A stretch of DNA of 7,314 nt from the NCBI RefSeq assembly GCF_022780145.1, contig NZ_JALEXO010000106.1, positions 1 to 7,314 on the forward strand, read 5' to 3'. Within the stretch, counting starts at the first letter, position 1. The number at the start of each line of letters is the position of its first letter. The position numbers were made by a program, and so were the translations under genes. This document shows, one piece after another, positions 1-7,203 of this stretch. This stretch comes from Intestinibacter sp. GTDB lineage: Bacteria > Bacillota > Clostridia > Peptostreptococcales > Peptostreptococcaceae. The notes under the pieces were generated by a model. It ran no database searches. It had not been told where the DNA came from and saw only the letters and a program-made list of their open reading frames with translations.

Positions 1-1
1 T

Positions 2-298
2 ATAGTTGCAAAAATAAAAGATATAATTGTAGAAAAAAATATAAATTTAGAAGTCGGTGAGAAAAAAAATATACCAGTTTCAGTTACTACTTCACCTGCT
101 AATTTAAAAGCTCCAAGGATTAAATTTATGTTTTCAGAAAATAAGCTTCCCGTACAGAGAAAAATTAGGTTAGATGAAGATGGTACAATTATTGGGCTCA
201 GAGAAGGTGTAGAAAAAGTATTGATATCATGTGGCACAGGTAAAAATAAATTAGAAAAATATATATCGATAACAGTAAAAGAAAAATTTATAAAATAA
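2..298 (+). CDS. C-terminal part of a Big2-like (bacterial Ig-like) domain protein
   Basis: This frame is open from the window edge and ends at TAA 296-298, giving 98 residues with no start codon visible. The residues read as one beta-rich domain: a strand with LEVGEKKNIPVSV, then a proline-containing turn, then DEDGTIIGLREGVEKVLIS near the end. The order 'L-x-VGE ... DG-x-I-x-G-x-x-x-G' is the usual signature of Big2 bacterial Ig-like domains, which mostly serve as spacers in surface or secreted proteins. The last residues are a short basic tail (KEKFIK) with no LPXTG sorting signal and no membrane anchor. The N-terminal part, and so the real function, lies outside the window. The family call rests on pattern recognition only. 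Confidence 0.7.
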   Translation: MVAKIKDIIVEKNINLEVGEKKNIPVSVTTSPANLKAPRIKFMFSENKLPVQRKIRLDEDGTIIGLREGVEKVLISCGTGKNKLEKYISITVKEKFIK

Positions 299-319
299 TA
301 CAAAATTATATTTTATAAA
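287..319. repeat. A/T-only inverted repeat overlapping the stop codon
   Basis: TTTATAAAATA (287-297) and TATTTTATAAA (309-319) are a perfect 11-bp inverted repeat with an 11-base spacer. The left arm overlaps the TAA stop at 296-298 of the upstream gene. It contains no G or C and is not followed by a T-tract, so it would be a weak terminator at best. It may only reflect the base composition of this A/T-rich spacer, although it sits where a 3' end structure would be expected. Confidence 0.4.
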
Positions 320-400
320 ATAATAAAATATTGAATATAAAATATATTACAAAAATATAATAATAATCAAATATTAAATTAATGTTAAATTTATTGATAT

Positions 401-428
401 TTGTATAACTGTATAAAAATAATATAAT
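401..428 (+). promoter_or_regulatory. possible secondary sigma-A-like promoter for the histidine kinase
   Basis: TTGTAT (401-406) and a consensus TATAAT (423-428) are separated by 16 bases. The -35 box matches the consensus poorly, and TATAAT strings arise easily in this A/T-rich spacer, so this is a weak call. If real, it would be a second start upstream of the better promoter at 446-474. Confidence 0.25.
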
Positions 429-445
429 ACATTTTGTAAAAAGAA

Positions 446-474
446 TTAAAAATATGTAATATTTATGATATAAT
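446..474 (+). promoter_or_regulatory. probable extended -10 promoter for the histidine kinase gene
   Basis: A perfect TATAAT at 469-474 is preceded by TG plus one base (466-468), forming an extended -10 element. The best -35 at 17-base spacing is TTAAAA (446-451), matching four of six consensus bases. Extended -10 promoters tolerate a weak -35. Transcription would start near 481, leaving a leader of about 95 bases before the kinase ATG at 576. No clear Spo0A, CodY or sigma-H site was recognised nearby. Confidence 0.45.
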
Positions 475-575
475 CTAACTAAATATATAAAGAAAAAGGT
501 AATATTTAAAGAGTTATAAATTTGAGAAATATCTTATTATGTAGAAATTTGTAGTTTAATTGGGGGATTTAGTTT

Positions 576-1994
576 ATGTATGATTATAAAAGTATATTGT
601 TCAAGAGTCCAACGCCCTTTGTTATAATAGAAATTCAAGATAACCATGCAATAATAAAGGAATCGAATGCTGCGTATAAATTATATGTAACAGAAAGATA
701 TAATATAGTTGTAGAGGATATTTTAACAGATTGCATAGTGAATTTTAATTATAGAAAAATAAAAATAGACAAGACTATTTATAATGTACAGATAGAAAAA
801 ATAGGTGATAAAAGCTTTATCGCTTGGTTTTGTGAAAAAGAATATCTTTCTAATGATATGCAAGAAAATTTATTGTTAAGTGTAAGAAAATTTGACGATG
901 TAATCTTTCTTGTAAGCGATAGCAAAATAATATTTGTAAATAAGTCTTATGAAAATATGTTTGATGAAACTTGTGATGTACCTTGTACAGTGGAAGAAGG
1001 ATTTTACAAGTTTATAGAAAAAGAGGATGATACTGAAGAGATTTATTATGATTATTTAAAAGTAATAGATGAAAGAGTTAAAATAAAAACTAAAAAAGGT
1101 ACAAAATGGGTTTGGATTAGATCAAATCCTATTAAAAATGAAAAAAATCAACCTATTGCATCTTATATCATATTGACTGATATAACAAATAGAACGAATG
1201 ACGTCATGAATAGAAAGGAGACAAGGGAAAAGTTCTTCTCTTTTGTTTCACATGAGATAAAAAATCCTGTAAATATGATACTGGCGACTATGCAGCTTAT
1301 CGAAAAAAAGGTTGAACAAAATGTATACGATGAAGATATCCTAAGACATGTAGATTTAGTAAGGAGAAATTCATTTAGAATAATGAAAATAGTAAATGAC
1401 TTATCCTCAAAATCAAAGATAGAGCTAGGATATCTAGATTTCAATCCAAGTAATGAGGATATAGTTTCATTTGTCGAAGAAATATGCGAATCTGTAAGAG
1501 ATTTTGTAAATATTAACGATATGAATATTATATTTGATACAGATGAAGAGGAATTGGTAGTTGGATTCGATTGTGAAAAGGTCGAAAAAATAGTGATCAA
1601 TTTAATATCAAATTCACTGAAATTTAGAAAAAAAGAAGGCGGCGTTATATTAGTCAGCTTAACTCATGATGATGACTTTGTGTATATAAGCGTAAAAGAC
1701 AACGGAATCGGTATATCAGAAGAAAATATGAAGAGAATATTTACAATATACGAGCGCGTAAAGGATGAGAGAAGTATAGTTAAAGAGGGCACAGGAATAG
1801 GTCTTTCTCTAGTCAGATCATTTGCTGAATTACATAATGGTTCAGTTTCTGTACAAAGTGAAGTTGGAAAGGGAACTGAATTTATAGTCAAAATAGCCAA
1901 TACTATAGTAAATGAAGATAAAAATACAAAATACCACCATCTTACAAAAGAAGAGAGAAGACAAAAGATGGCAGTTGCTTTTTCTGATATATAA
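576..1994 (+). CDS. Soluble PAS-domain orphan sensor histidine kinase
   Basis: The 472-residue protein has no transmembrane segment or signal peptide, so it is cytoplasmic. A divergent PAS-like region (about 1-90) comes first. A second PAS domain (about 100-206) ends in a PAC-type strand pair, KWVWIRSNPI ... YIILTDITNR. The dimerisation/phosphoacceptor domain (about 214-280) has the H-box SHEIKNP with His226 as the phosphorylated residue. The ATPase domain (about 333-440) has the N-box NLISNSLKF (N342, N346), G1 DNGIGI (D375) and G2 GTGIGL (405-410), so every kinase motif is intact. A charged tail ending in AFSDI follows. ATG 576 is supported by GGGGGA at 562-567 with 8 bases between. No response regulator gene is adjacent, so it is an orphan kinase. 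In Clostridia such kinases often act on Spo0A to control sporulation. That role is inferred here from architecture and its position beside spore genes, not shown. Confidence 0.93.
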   Translation: MYDYKSILFKSPTPFVIIEIQDNHAIIKESNAAYKLYVTERYNIVVEDILTDCIVNFNYRKIKIDKTIYNVQIEKIGDKSFIAWFCEKEYLSNDMQENLLLSVRKFDDVIFLVSDSKIIFVNKSYENMFDETCDVPCTVEEGFYKFIEKEDDTEEIYYDYLKVIDERVKIKTKKGTKWVWIRSNPIKNEKNQPIASYIILTDITNRTNDVMNRKETREKFFSFVSHEIKNPVNMILATMQLIEKKVEQNVYDEDILRHVDLVRRNSFRIMKIVNDLSSKSKIELGYLDFNPSNEDIVSFVEEICESVRDFVNINDMNIIFDTDEEELVVGFDCEKVEKIVINLISNSLKFRKKEGGVILVSLTHDDDFVYISVKDNGIGISEENMKRIFTIYERVKDERSIVKEGTGIGLSLVRSFAELHNGSVSVQSEVGKGTEFIVKIANTIVNEDKNTKYHHLTKEERRQKMAVAFSDI

Positions 1995-2014
1995 AATTAA
2001 TTGAATATAGTTTG

Positions 2015-2058
2015 AAAAAAAAGATTATTACCTCATTTTAGGTATAATCTTTTTTTTT
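2015..2058 (+). terminator. Intrinsic terminator after the histidine kinase, possibly bidirectional
   Basis: AAAAAAAAGATTATTACC (2015-2032) pairs with GGTATAATCTTTTTTTTT (2041-2058) across an 8-base loop, with a single bulged T in the left arm. The right arm ends in a run of nine or more T, as expected of a Rho-independent terminator 20 bases after the kinase stop. The matching run of eight A on the left gives a T-tract on the opposite strand too, so it could stop transcription from either side. It implies that cspBA is not simply read through from the kinase gene. Confidence 0.88.
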
Positions 2059-2075
2059 CAGAATATTATTAAAAA

Positions 2076-2095
2076 AGAGCACAGAGATGCTCTGT
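2076..2095 (+). promoter_or_regulatory. Two overlapping, mutually exclusive hairpins in the cspBA leader
   Basis: Two perfect 6-bp stems share bases. Stem A is AGAGCA (2076-2081) with TGCTCT (2088-2093) and a 6-base loop. Stem B is ACAGAG (2081-2086) with CTCTGT (2090-2095) and a 3-base loop. They cannot form together. Neither is followed by a T-tract, so this is not a terminator. They lie about 10 bases upstream of the Shine-Dalgarno site of cspBA, in the untranslated leader, and could affect mRNA stability or ribosome access. A regulatory function is inference. A fortuitous repeat remains possible. Confidence 0.4.
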
Positions 2096-2100
2096 CTAAA

Positions 2101-5100
2101 TTGGAAGGGGTGATTTTTATAGATTATGAAGTTATTGTAAAGTACAATGGTGATATTTCTAGGCTAGAAGAAGAGTTAAATATAGAAGTTGAGATACTAA
2201 ACGATAATTTTGCTATTATAACATCCGATAATCCTAATTTATTCGACGAACTTTTGAATTACACAGAGGTAGAATACATAGAGAGACCTTTTATATTAGA
2301 AACACAAGATGAACAGAGCTTTTCAGCTTCTGGAATAACTTCCTTTAAAAATAGGACTAATTTAACAGGTCAGGGCACGTTAATCGGACTTATAGATTCT
2401 GGTATAGATTACACTTTGCCTGTTTTTAAGGACGATGCTGGAAATTCAAAAATCGTCTATTATTGGGACCAATCCATAGGAAACAATCCGCCAGAGGGAT
2501 TTAAACAGGGGACTTTATACACTAATTCAGATATAAACGAGGCTCTAAATGGAAAGAAAGACATACCGATACAGATAACGGCTACACATGGAACTCACGT
2601 AGGCTCCATATGTGCGCAGATAGCAAATAATGCCCAGTTTATAGTCGTAAGAGTTGGAAGTATACAGACCGATATATATTCGAGAAGCACTGAATTTATG
2701 AGGGCGATTAAATTTATATTAGACAAATCGTTAGAATTAAACAAACCAGTCGCTATTAATATGAGCTATGGAACTAATGAAGGATCGCATAAGGGGTTGT
2801 CTTTATTTGAGCAGTATATAGACGATATGTGTCTATTTTGGAAAAACAACATGGTGGTAGCTGCTGGAAACAACGGAAATAAAGGTGGACATAAGAGGAT
2901 AGACTTAAGCGATGAAGATGTAGAAGAAACAGTCGAGTTTGTAGTCGGTCAAGGAGAGATAGTGCTAAATATAAATATTTGGCCTAATTTTGCAGATAAA
3001 TTTGCCATAACAGTAATCAACCCATCTAATGAGAAAACACAGAGCCTTTCAAGTGAAAATAACAGAATATCTAATAAATTAAGGGGGACAAATGTCACAG
3101 GATATTTTTACGAAATACAGCCTTATTCAATCCAAAGGAGAATTACAATCAGATTAGATTCCGACACCCAAATAACGCCTGGCATATGGAAAATAGTATT
3201 TTCACAGATAGATATAGTAGATGGAATAGTGGATTTATATCTACCTACCTCAGAGGGTTTGAGCCCTGATACTAGATTTTTATCTCCAAGCGGTATATTG
3301 ACGGTTACAGTGCCGGGTACAGCTAGCAGAGTAATAACAGTCGGGAGCTATAATTCTAGGACAGATGTGGTATCTGGATTTTCGGGAAGAGGAGATATAA
3401 GCCAGGGGATATACAAGCCGGATTTGTTGGCACCTGGAGAAAATATAGTATCCTATCTAGTAGGGGGAACAACCGGTGCATTAACTGGAACGAGTATGGC
3501 GACACCTCATGTGACAGGATGCTGTGCGCTACTGATGGAGTGGGGAATTGTAATGGGAAATGACCTATTTTTATACTCCCAAAAATTAAAATCCTTACTG
3601 CTTCAAAACGCAAGGAGAAGAGAAAACAACACATATCCCTCAAGTTCAAATGGATATGGATTTTTAGATATGTCAGATATATATTTAAATAGATCATTTA
3701 ATAATTTAAAACGTGTAAAATACGATGAAATCAATATAAATAGGAATTACAGAAGACAGCAGGATGCATATGCAAACTCTATCTTCGTGTATTTTAATCC
3801 AGAGGAAGATTTTTTTAATAGCCTAGAGCAATATGGATTTTCTAGTATATTTAATAGGCTGAGTGAAAACAGTGGGATATTTTTTTTAAGCGAGTCGGAT
3901 GTATATTTGTCAGAGGCTTTTTTTAACAATAGAAATATCACAATGGTCCAGAGGCTTATAGAGATGAGCCTATTATCTGAAGTATCGTCTAGTACATCAC
4001 AAGGAGTTTCTGTAAATGAGCAGTCGAATATAGGCTATATAAAAAACAATCCAAATCTAGATGTAACTGGTAGAAATGTAATAATAGCGATTGCCGATAC
4101 AGGGATAGATTATTTGCATCCAGATTTTATATATCCAGATGGAACTAGTAAGATACTGTATCTATGGGATCAAACTTTAGAAGGCAATCCGCCAGAAGGG
4201 TTTTATTTCGGTACAGAATACACCAGAGACGATATAAATAGAGCAATAAGCGAAAACGACGCTACACTATCTACAGATGAAGTAGGTAGTGGAACTTTAC
4301 TAAGCGGTATTTGCTCAGGGCTTGGAAAAGTAAATCCACAGTACGAGGGAATTGCAAAAGACAGCGAGCTTATAATAATTAAGCTTGGAAAAATAGACAA
4401 TAGATATAACAATGCCTACTACTATGTAGCGAGGGACTATGCTTTAAAAAAATCTAGAGAATTAGAGAGACCAATCGTAATAAATACCTCTATAGGTTCT
4501 AACAATGACGTTGGATTTATAAATAGAGGGACATCTACTACGAGCTGGTATCAATATGCAGAATGTGAGATTGCAGGAGCTGGAAATCAAGGTAATACTC
4601 AAACTCACAAAAGCGGTAAATTATTAAACGAGGGAGAAACTCAAGTAGTAGAAATCGAGATAGAAGAGACTGAACCAAATTTAAATATAGATATTTGGAT
4701 TAGCCGTCCAGATAGAGTAAACTTGAAAATTATCTCTCCAACAGGTGAAGAGAGTAGTGATGTGGGTATAGGATATTATAGACAGGCTAGTGGATTTTTT
4801 AACTTTGAAAATACAGCTTATTTAGTTACATATGCATTTCCGACTATGTTTTCTGGTCAGGAATTTATAACTATAAACCTGTTTAACGCCACACCTGGAA
4901 TTTGGAGGATAAGCCTAACTGGCGTGTATATATACAAGGGTGTATATAATATGTACCTACAAAATAGAAAGCTCATAAACCCAAATACAAAGTTTGTCGA
5001 ATCAGATCCTTTTTTTACAATAAATTTTCCGGCAGTGGACTCAAATATTTTTACAGTCGGAGCTTACGATACAGTAACCAAATCAATATGGCCTGTCTCA

Positions 5101-5418
5101 TCTAGAGGACCTAATATACAAAATATGCAAAAACCTCATATAGTAGCCCCCGGAGTAAATATAATATCTTCATATCCAAACTCAAGATACGGAACAATCA
5201 CTGGAACTAGTGCAGCTGCTGCATTTGCATCTGGAACAGCGGCGCTGTTTTTTCAATATGTAACTAAAAATAATCGATATAAAAGACAGGGATTTGCTCA
5301 GAGTATATTTACTTTTTTCCAGCTCGGTGCAGATAGAGAGAGAGAGCTCGATTACCCAAATTTTATCTACGGGTATGGACTTTTAGATGCGAGAAGAATT
5401 TTTGAGGTGTTTAGGTAA
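2101..5418 (+). CDS. cspBA: CspBA: fusion of germination protease CspB and pseudoprotease CspA
   Basis: This is a tandem fusion of two S8-family subtilisin-like spore germination proteins, 1105 residues when numbered from TTG 2101. The CspB half has a prodomain (about 8-69), then Asp99 (LIDSGIDY), His163 (HGTHVG), oxyanion Asn257 (AAGNNG) and Ser465 (GTSMATPH), so it should be an active protease. The ~130-residue insertion typical of Csp proteins (jelly-roll beta domain, about 270-400) is present. A linker and second prodomain (about 535-640) lead to the CspA half. That half keeps Asp666, Asn829 and Ser1037 but has Ser730 in place of the histidine, so it should be inactive. In C. difficile, CspB cleaves pro-SleC to start cortex hydrolysis, CspA acts in co-germinant response and CspC packaging, and YabG separates the two halves. 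Prodomain cleavage after Gln69 is likely by analogy. There is no signal peptide, fitting spore-internal localisation. The outermost conventional start is given. The Shine-Dalgarno site favours 2119 (ATA), and GTG 2110 is a third option. Confidence 0.94.
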   Translation: MEGVIFIDYEVIVKYNGDISRLEEELNIEVEILNDNFAIITSDNPNLFDELLNYTEVEYIERPFILETQDEQSFSASGITSFKNRTNLTGQGTLIGLIDSGIDYTLPVFKDDAGNSKIVYYWDQSIGNNPPEGFKQGTLYTNSDINEALNGKKDIPIQITATHGTHVGSICAQIANNAQFIVVRVGSIQTDIYSRSTEFMRAIKFILDKSLELNKPVAINMSYGTNEGSHKGLSLFEQYIDDMCLFWKNNMVVAAGNNGNKGGHKRIDLSDEDVEETVEFVVGQGEIVLNINIWPNFADKFAITVINPSNEKTQSLSSENNRISNKLRGTNVTGYFYEIQPYSIQRRITIRLDSDTQITPGIWKIVFSQIDIVDGIVDLYLPTSEGLSPDTRFLSPSGILTVTVPGTASRVITVGSYNSRTDVVSGFSGRGDISQGIYKPDLLAPGENIVSYLVGGTTGALTGTSMATPHVTGCCALLMEWGIVMGNDLFLYSQKLKSLLLQNARRRENNTYPSSSNGYGFLDMSDIYLNRSFNNLKRVKYDEININRNYRRQQDAYANSIFVYFNPEEDFFNSLEQYGFSSIFNRLSENSGIFFLSESDVYLSEAFFNNRNITMVQRLIEMSLLSEVSSSTSQGVSVNEQSNIGYIKNNPNLDVTGRNVIIAIADTGIDYLHPDFIYPDGTSKILYLWDQTLEGNPPEGFYFGTEYTRDDINRAISENDATLSTDEVGSGTLLSGICSGLGKVNPQYEGIAKDSELIIIKLGKIDNRYNNAYYYVARDYALKKSRELERPIVINTSIGSNNDVGFINRGTSTTSWYQYAECEIAGAGNQGNTQTHKSGKLLNEGETQVVEIEIEETEPNLNIDIWISRPDRVNLKIISPTGEESSDVGIGYYRQASGFFNFENTAYLVTYAFPTMFSGQEFITINLFNATPGIWRISLTGVYIYKGVYNMYLQNRKLINPNTKFVESDPFFTINFPAVDSNIFTVGAYDTVTKSIWPVSSRGPNIQNMQKPHIVAPGVNIISSYPNSRYGTITGTSAAAAFASGTAALFFQYVTKNNRYKRQGFAQSIFTFFQLGADRERELDYPNFIYGYGLLDARRIFEVFR
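2105..2114 (+). promoter_or_regulatory. Strong Shine-Dalgarno site of cspBA, pointing to an ATA start codon
   Basis: AAGGGGTGAT is close to the full anti-16S complement AAGGAGGTGAT, lacking one base. It lies inside the open reading frame, downstream of the possible TTG start at 2101 and overlapping the possible GTG at 2110, so it can serve neither. The in-frame codon at normal distance, 8 bases after the GGGG core, is ATA at 2119-2121. No ATG, GTG or TTG occurs in frame at that spot. Confidence 0.6.
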
Positions 5419-5427
5419 ATTTAAGTT

Positions 5428-5435
5428 AAGGAGAT
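5428..5435 (+). promoter_or_regulatory. Ribosome binding site that fixes the cspC start
   Basis: AAGGAGAT lies 7 bases (from its GGAG core) before ATG 5441. It excludes the upstream in-frame ATG at 5387, which lies inside cspBA and has no such site. Confidence 0.85.
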
Positions 5436-5440
5436 CGAAT

Positions 5441-7120
5441 ATGCCAATATCTTATAATTTAATTTATACAGGAAGAAGAGAGACCTTGATAGACGATTTT
5501 TTAAAAAATAATATAACTCAGTATATATTTTTAAATGATTTATTGATTGTAATATATGTAGATGAGGATTTTGACGAGGATTTATTTAATCATATAGCTC
5601 AAGTTGTATGGTGGGAAAAATCTTATTCTATGAGCTCGTTGATAGAGATTACTGATAATATAGTTCAAGGGGAGGGCGCTTTACAGACTATAAATATATC
5701 TTATACTGGAAGTACACTTTACACTAATTTAGATGGAGAGGGAGTAGTAATAGCCTTGATAGATTCGGGGATAGACTATCTAAATCAGGATTTTATAAAT
5801 GAAGATGGCAGCAGTAAAATTTTGTACTTGTGGGATCAAGAAAGCAACTATGGCTCACCTCCAGAGGGATTTTTATTTGGAAGTGAATTTACTAGAGAAC
5901 AAATAAACGATGCTATATCAAGTAGCAATCAAAATTTAAGCAGTGATCAAATAGGAACAGGAACAGCGGCTGCTGGAATTATGGTATCAGAGGGGAAAAA
6001 CAACCCAAGCTACAGAGGTATAGCTCCAAAAGCAGAGCTAATAGTAGTTAAGCTCAGAACATATAGAGATTTATTTAGAGAGGGCGTAATTAATTACAAA
6101 AATACAGACTTTTTGGTCGCTATAGCTTATATAATACAAAAATTTAAACAGATTTTAAGACCTGTAATAATAAATTTTACATTAGGGACAATGTCAGGTA
6201 GAGAAAACGACCACACTCTATTAAATACATTTAGAGAGCTAAAGCAGTCTGGATTTATACTAGTAAGCGGAGCTGGCAATCAAGGCAATACAGATATCCA
6301 TTACTCTGGAAATGTATCAAATGGAGAATCTTTAGATATAGCATTTCAGGTTGGAGACGATAAAAATTTAAACATAGTAATAGAGGGAACAGAAGTAGAC
6401 AAATTGGGAGTCGCCGTGATATCTCCCCTAGGAGAAATCAGCACGACAGTATTTTATTCACCTAGCTTTAAAAAATATACTGGACGATTTAATTTGGAGA
6501 ATGTAGATTATTCTATTTCATATAATTATCCACTTATAGGAACATCATCACTACAGGTAATAGTTAATTTAGAAAATATATATTCCGGTATCTGGACTTT
6601 GAGGATTATAGGAGAGGACGTTATAAATGGGGAGTTTAACGCATATCTTCCTAATAAAAATTTAATATCTAAAGATACTAGGTTTATAGATAGTGATTCG
6701 AGGGCTACTATAACTAGATATGGACTTATGAGGGAGGTTATAACAGTTGGAACGTACAATACAAAATATAATAGCATTTGGATAGGTTCGTCTAAAGCGC
6801 CAGATGTGATTAGAGATTCTATACTAGACATAGTAGCCCCAGGAGTCGATGTAATATCTAATTACTTAGATAATACATTTAATACATTTACAGGGACAGG
6901 GGTCAGTAGCTCCATAGTATGTGCAGTTATATCGTTGCTTATAGAATTTATAATAGATCAATCAGAGCTTTATAGACTGTCTATTTACAGTGAGCCTATA
7001 AAGACTTATTTAATGCTCGGGGCGACTCAGAAGGGTATATACTCATACCCAAATATATCCTATGGATATGGAGTTTTAAATTACGAGAATACACTAGATC
7101 GAATATCTGAAAATTTATAG
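5441..7120 (+). CDS. cspC: CspC: pseudoprotease germinant-sensing protein
   Basis: The protein has 559 residues, close to the 557 of C. difficile CspC, and is an S8-family Csp protein with a prodomain (about 1-75). Asp108 (LIDSGIDY) and oxyanion Asn280 (GAGNQGN) are kept, but the histidine position is Thr173 (GTGTAAAG) and the serine position is Gly487 (FTGTGVSS), so it cannot be a serine protease. C. difficile CspC carries the same two replacements (T170, G485) and is needed for the response to the bile salt taurocholate. An uncleaved prodomain is expected because the enzyme cannot process itself. The family's WDQ...PPEGF...G segment (131-147) and the jelly-roll insertion (about 290-405) are clear. 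ATG 5441 is chosen for its ribosome binding site. The gene starts 22 bases after the cspBA stop, so the two form one transcription unit. No terminator is seen after it. Confidence 0.94.
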   Translation: MPISYNLIYTGRRETLIDDFLKNNITQYIFLNDLLIVIYVDEDFDEDLFNHIAQVVWWEKSYSMSSLIEITDNIVQGEGALQTINISYTGSTLYTNLDGEGVVIALIDSGIDYLNQDFINEDGSSKILYLWDQESNYGSPPEGFLFGSEFTREQINDAISSSNQNLSSDQIGTGTAAAGIMVSEGKNNPSYRGIAPKAELIVVKLRTYRDLFREGVINYKNTDFLVAIAYIIQKFKQILRPVIINFTLGTMSGRENDHTLLNTFRELKQSGFILVSGAGNQGNTDIHYSGNVSNGESLDIAFQVGDDKNLNIVIEGTEVDKLGVAVISPLGEISTTVFYSPSFKKYTGRFNLENVDYSISYNYPLIGTSSLQVIVNLENIYSGIWTLRIIGEDVINGEFNAYLPNKNLISKDTRFIDSDSRATITRYGLMREVITVGTYNTKYNSIWIGSSKAPDVIRDSILDIVAPGVDVISNYLDNTFNTFTGTGVSSSIVCAVISLLIEFIIDQSELYRLSIYSEPIKTYLMLGATQKGIYSYPNISYGYGVLNYENTLDRISENL

Positions 7121-7132
7121 AAATTTCCATAG

Positions 7133-7160
7133 TTGAGTATTCTATAATTGAATTTATAAT
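7133..7160 (+). promoter_or_regulatory. possible sigma-A-like promoter before the last gene
   Basis: TTGAGT (7133-7138) and TATAAT (7155-7160) are 16 bases apart, and a second TATAAT lies at 7143-7148. If used, transcription would start near 7167, leaving a leader of about 37 bases. The 83-base gap after cspC holds no recognisable terminator, so co-transcription with cspC is an equally good explanation, and no sporulation sigma-factor site was clear. Confidence 0.3.
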
Positions 7161-7203
7161 TTATTTTTGGAGAAAATAATAAAAAGATTTGGGAGGTGGT
7201 ATT

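Noticed and set aside
287..319. A/T inverted repeat as terminator of the Big2-like gene.
   Set aside because: The stem has no G-C pairs and no following T-tract, so it is recorded only as a repeat.
2043..2048. Consensus TATAAT as a -10 box for cspBA.
   Set aside because: It is part of the terminator's right arm, and no -35 lies at 16-18 bases; TTGAAA at 2012-2017 is 25 bases away.
2126..2140. Tiny frame ATGAAGTTATTGTAA overlapping the start of cspBA in another phase, as a possible regulatory mini-ORF.
   Set aside because: Its ATG is about 15 bases from the Shine-Dalgarno core, too far for efficient initiation, and a four-codon frame easily occurs by chance.
5387..5440. Upstream ATG at 5387 as start of cspC, giving 18 extra residues.
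   Set aside because: It overlaps the end of cspBA and lacks a ribosome binding site, while ATG 5441 has AAGGAGAT at ideal spacing and gives the usual CspC length.
1163..6831. Several minus-strand open frames of 64-145 residues inside the kinase and csp genes.
   Set aside because: They lie opposite well-supported genes, are rich in Ser/Ile/Phe/Leu as expected from antisense of A/T-rich coding sequence, and show no recognisable family motif.
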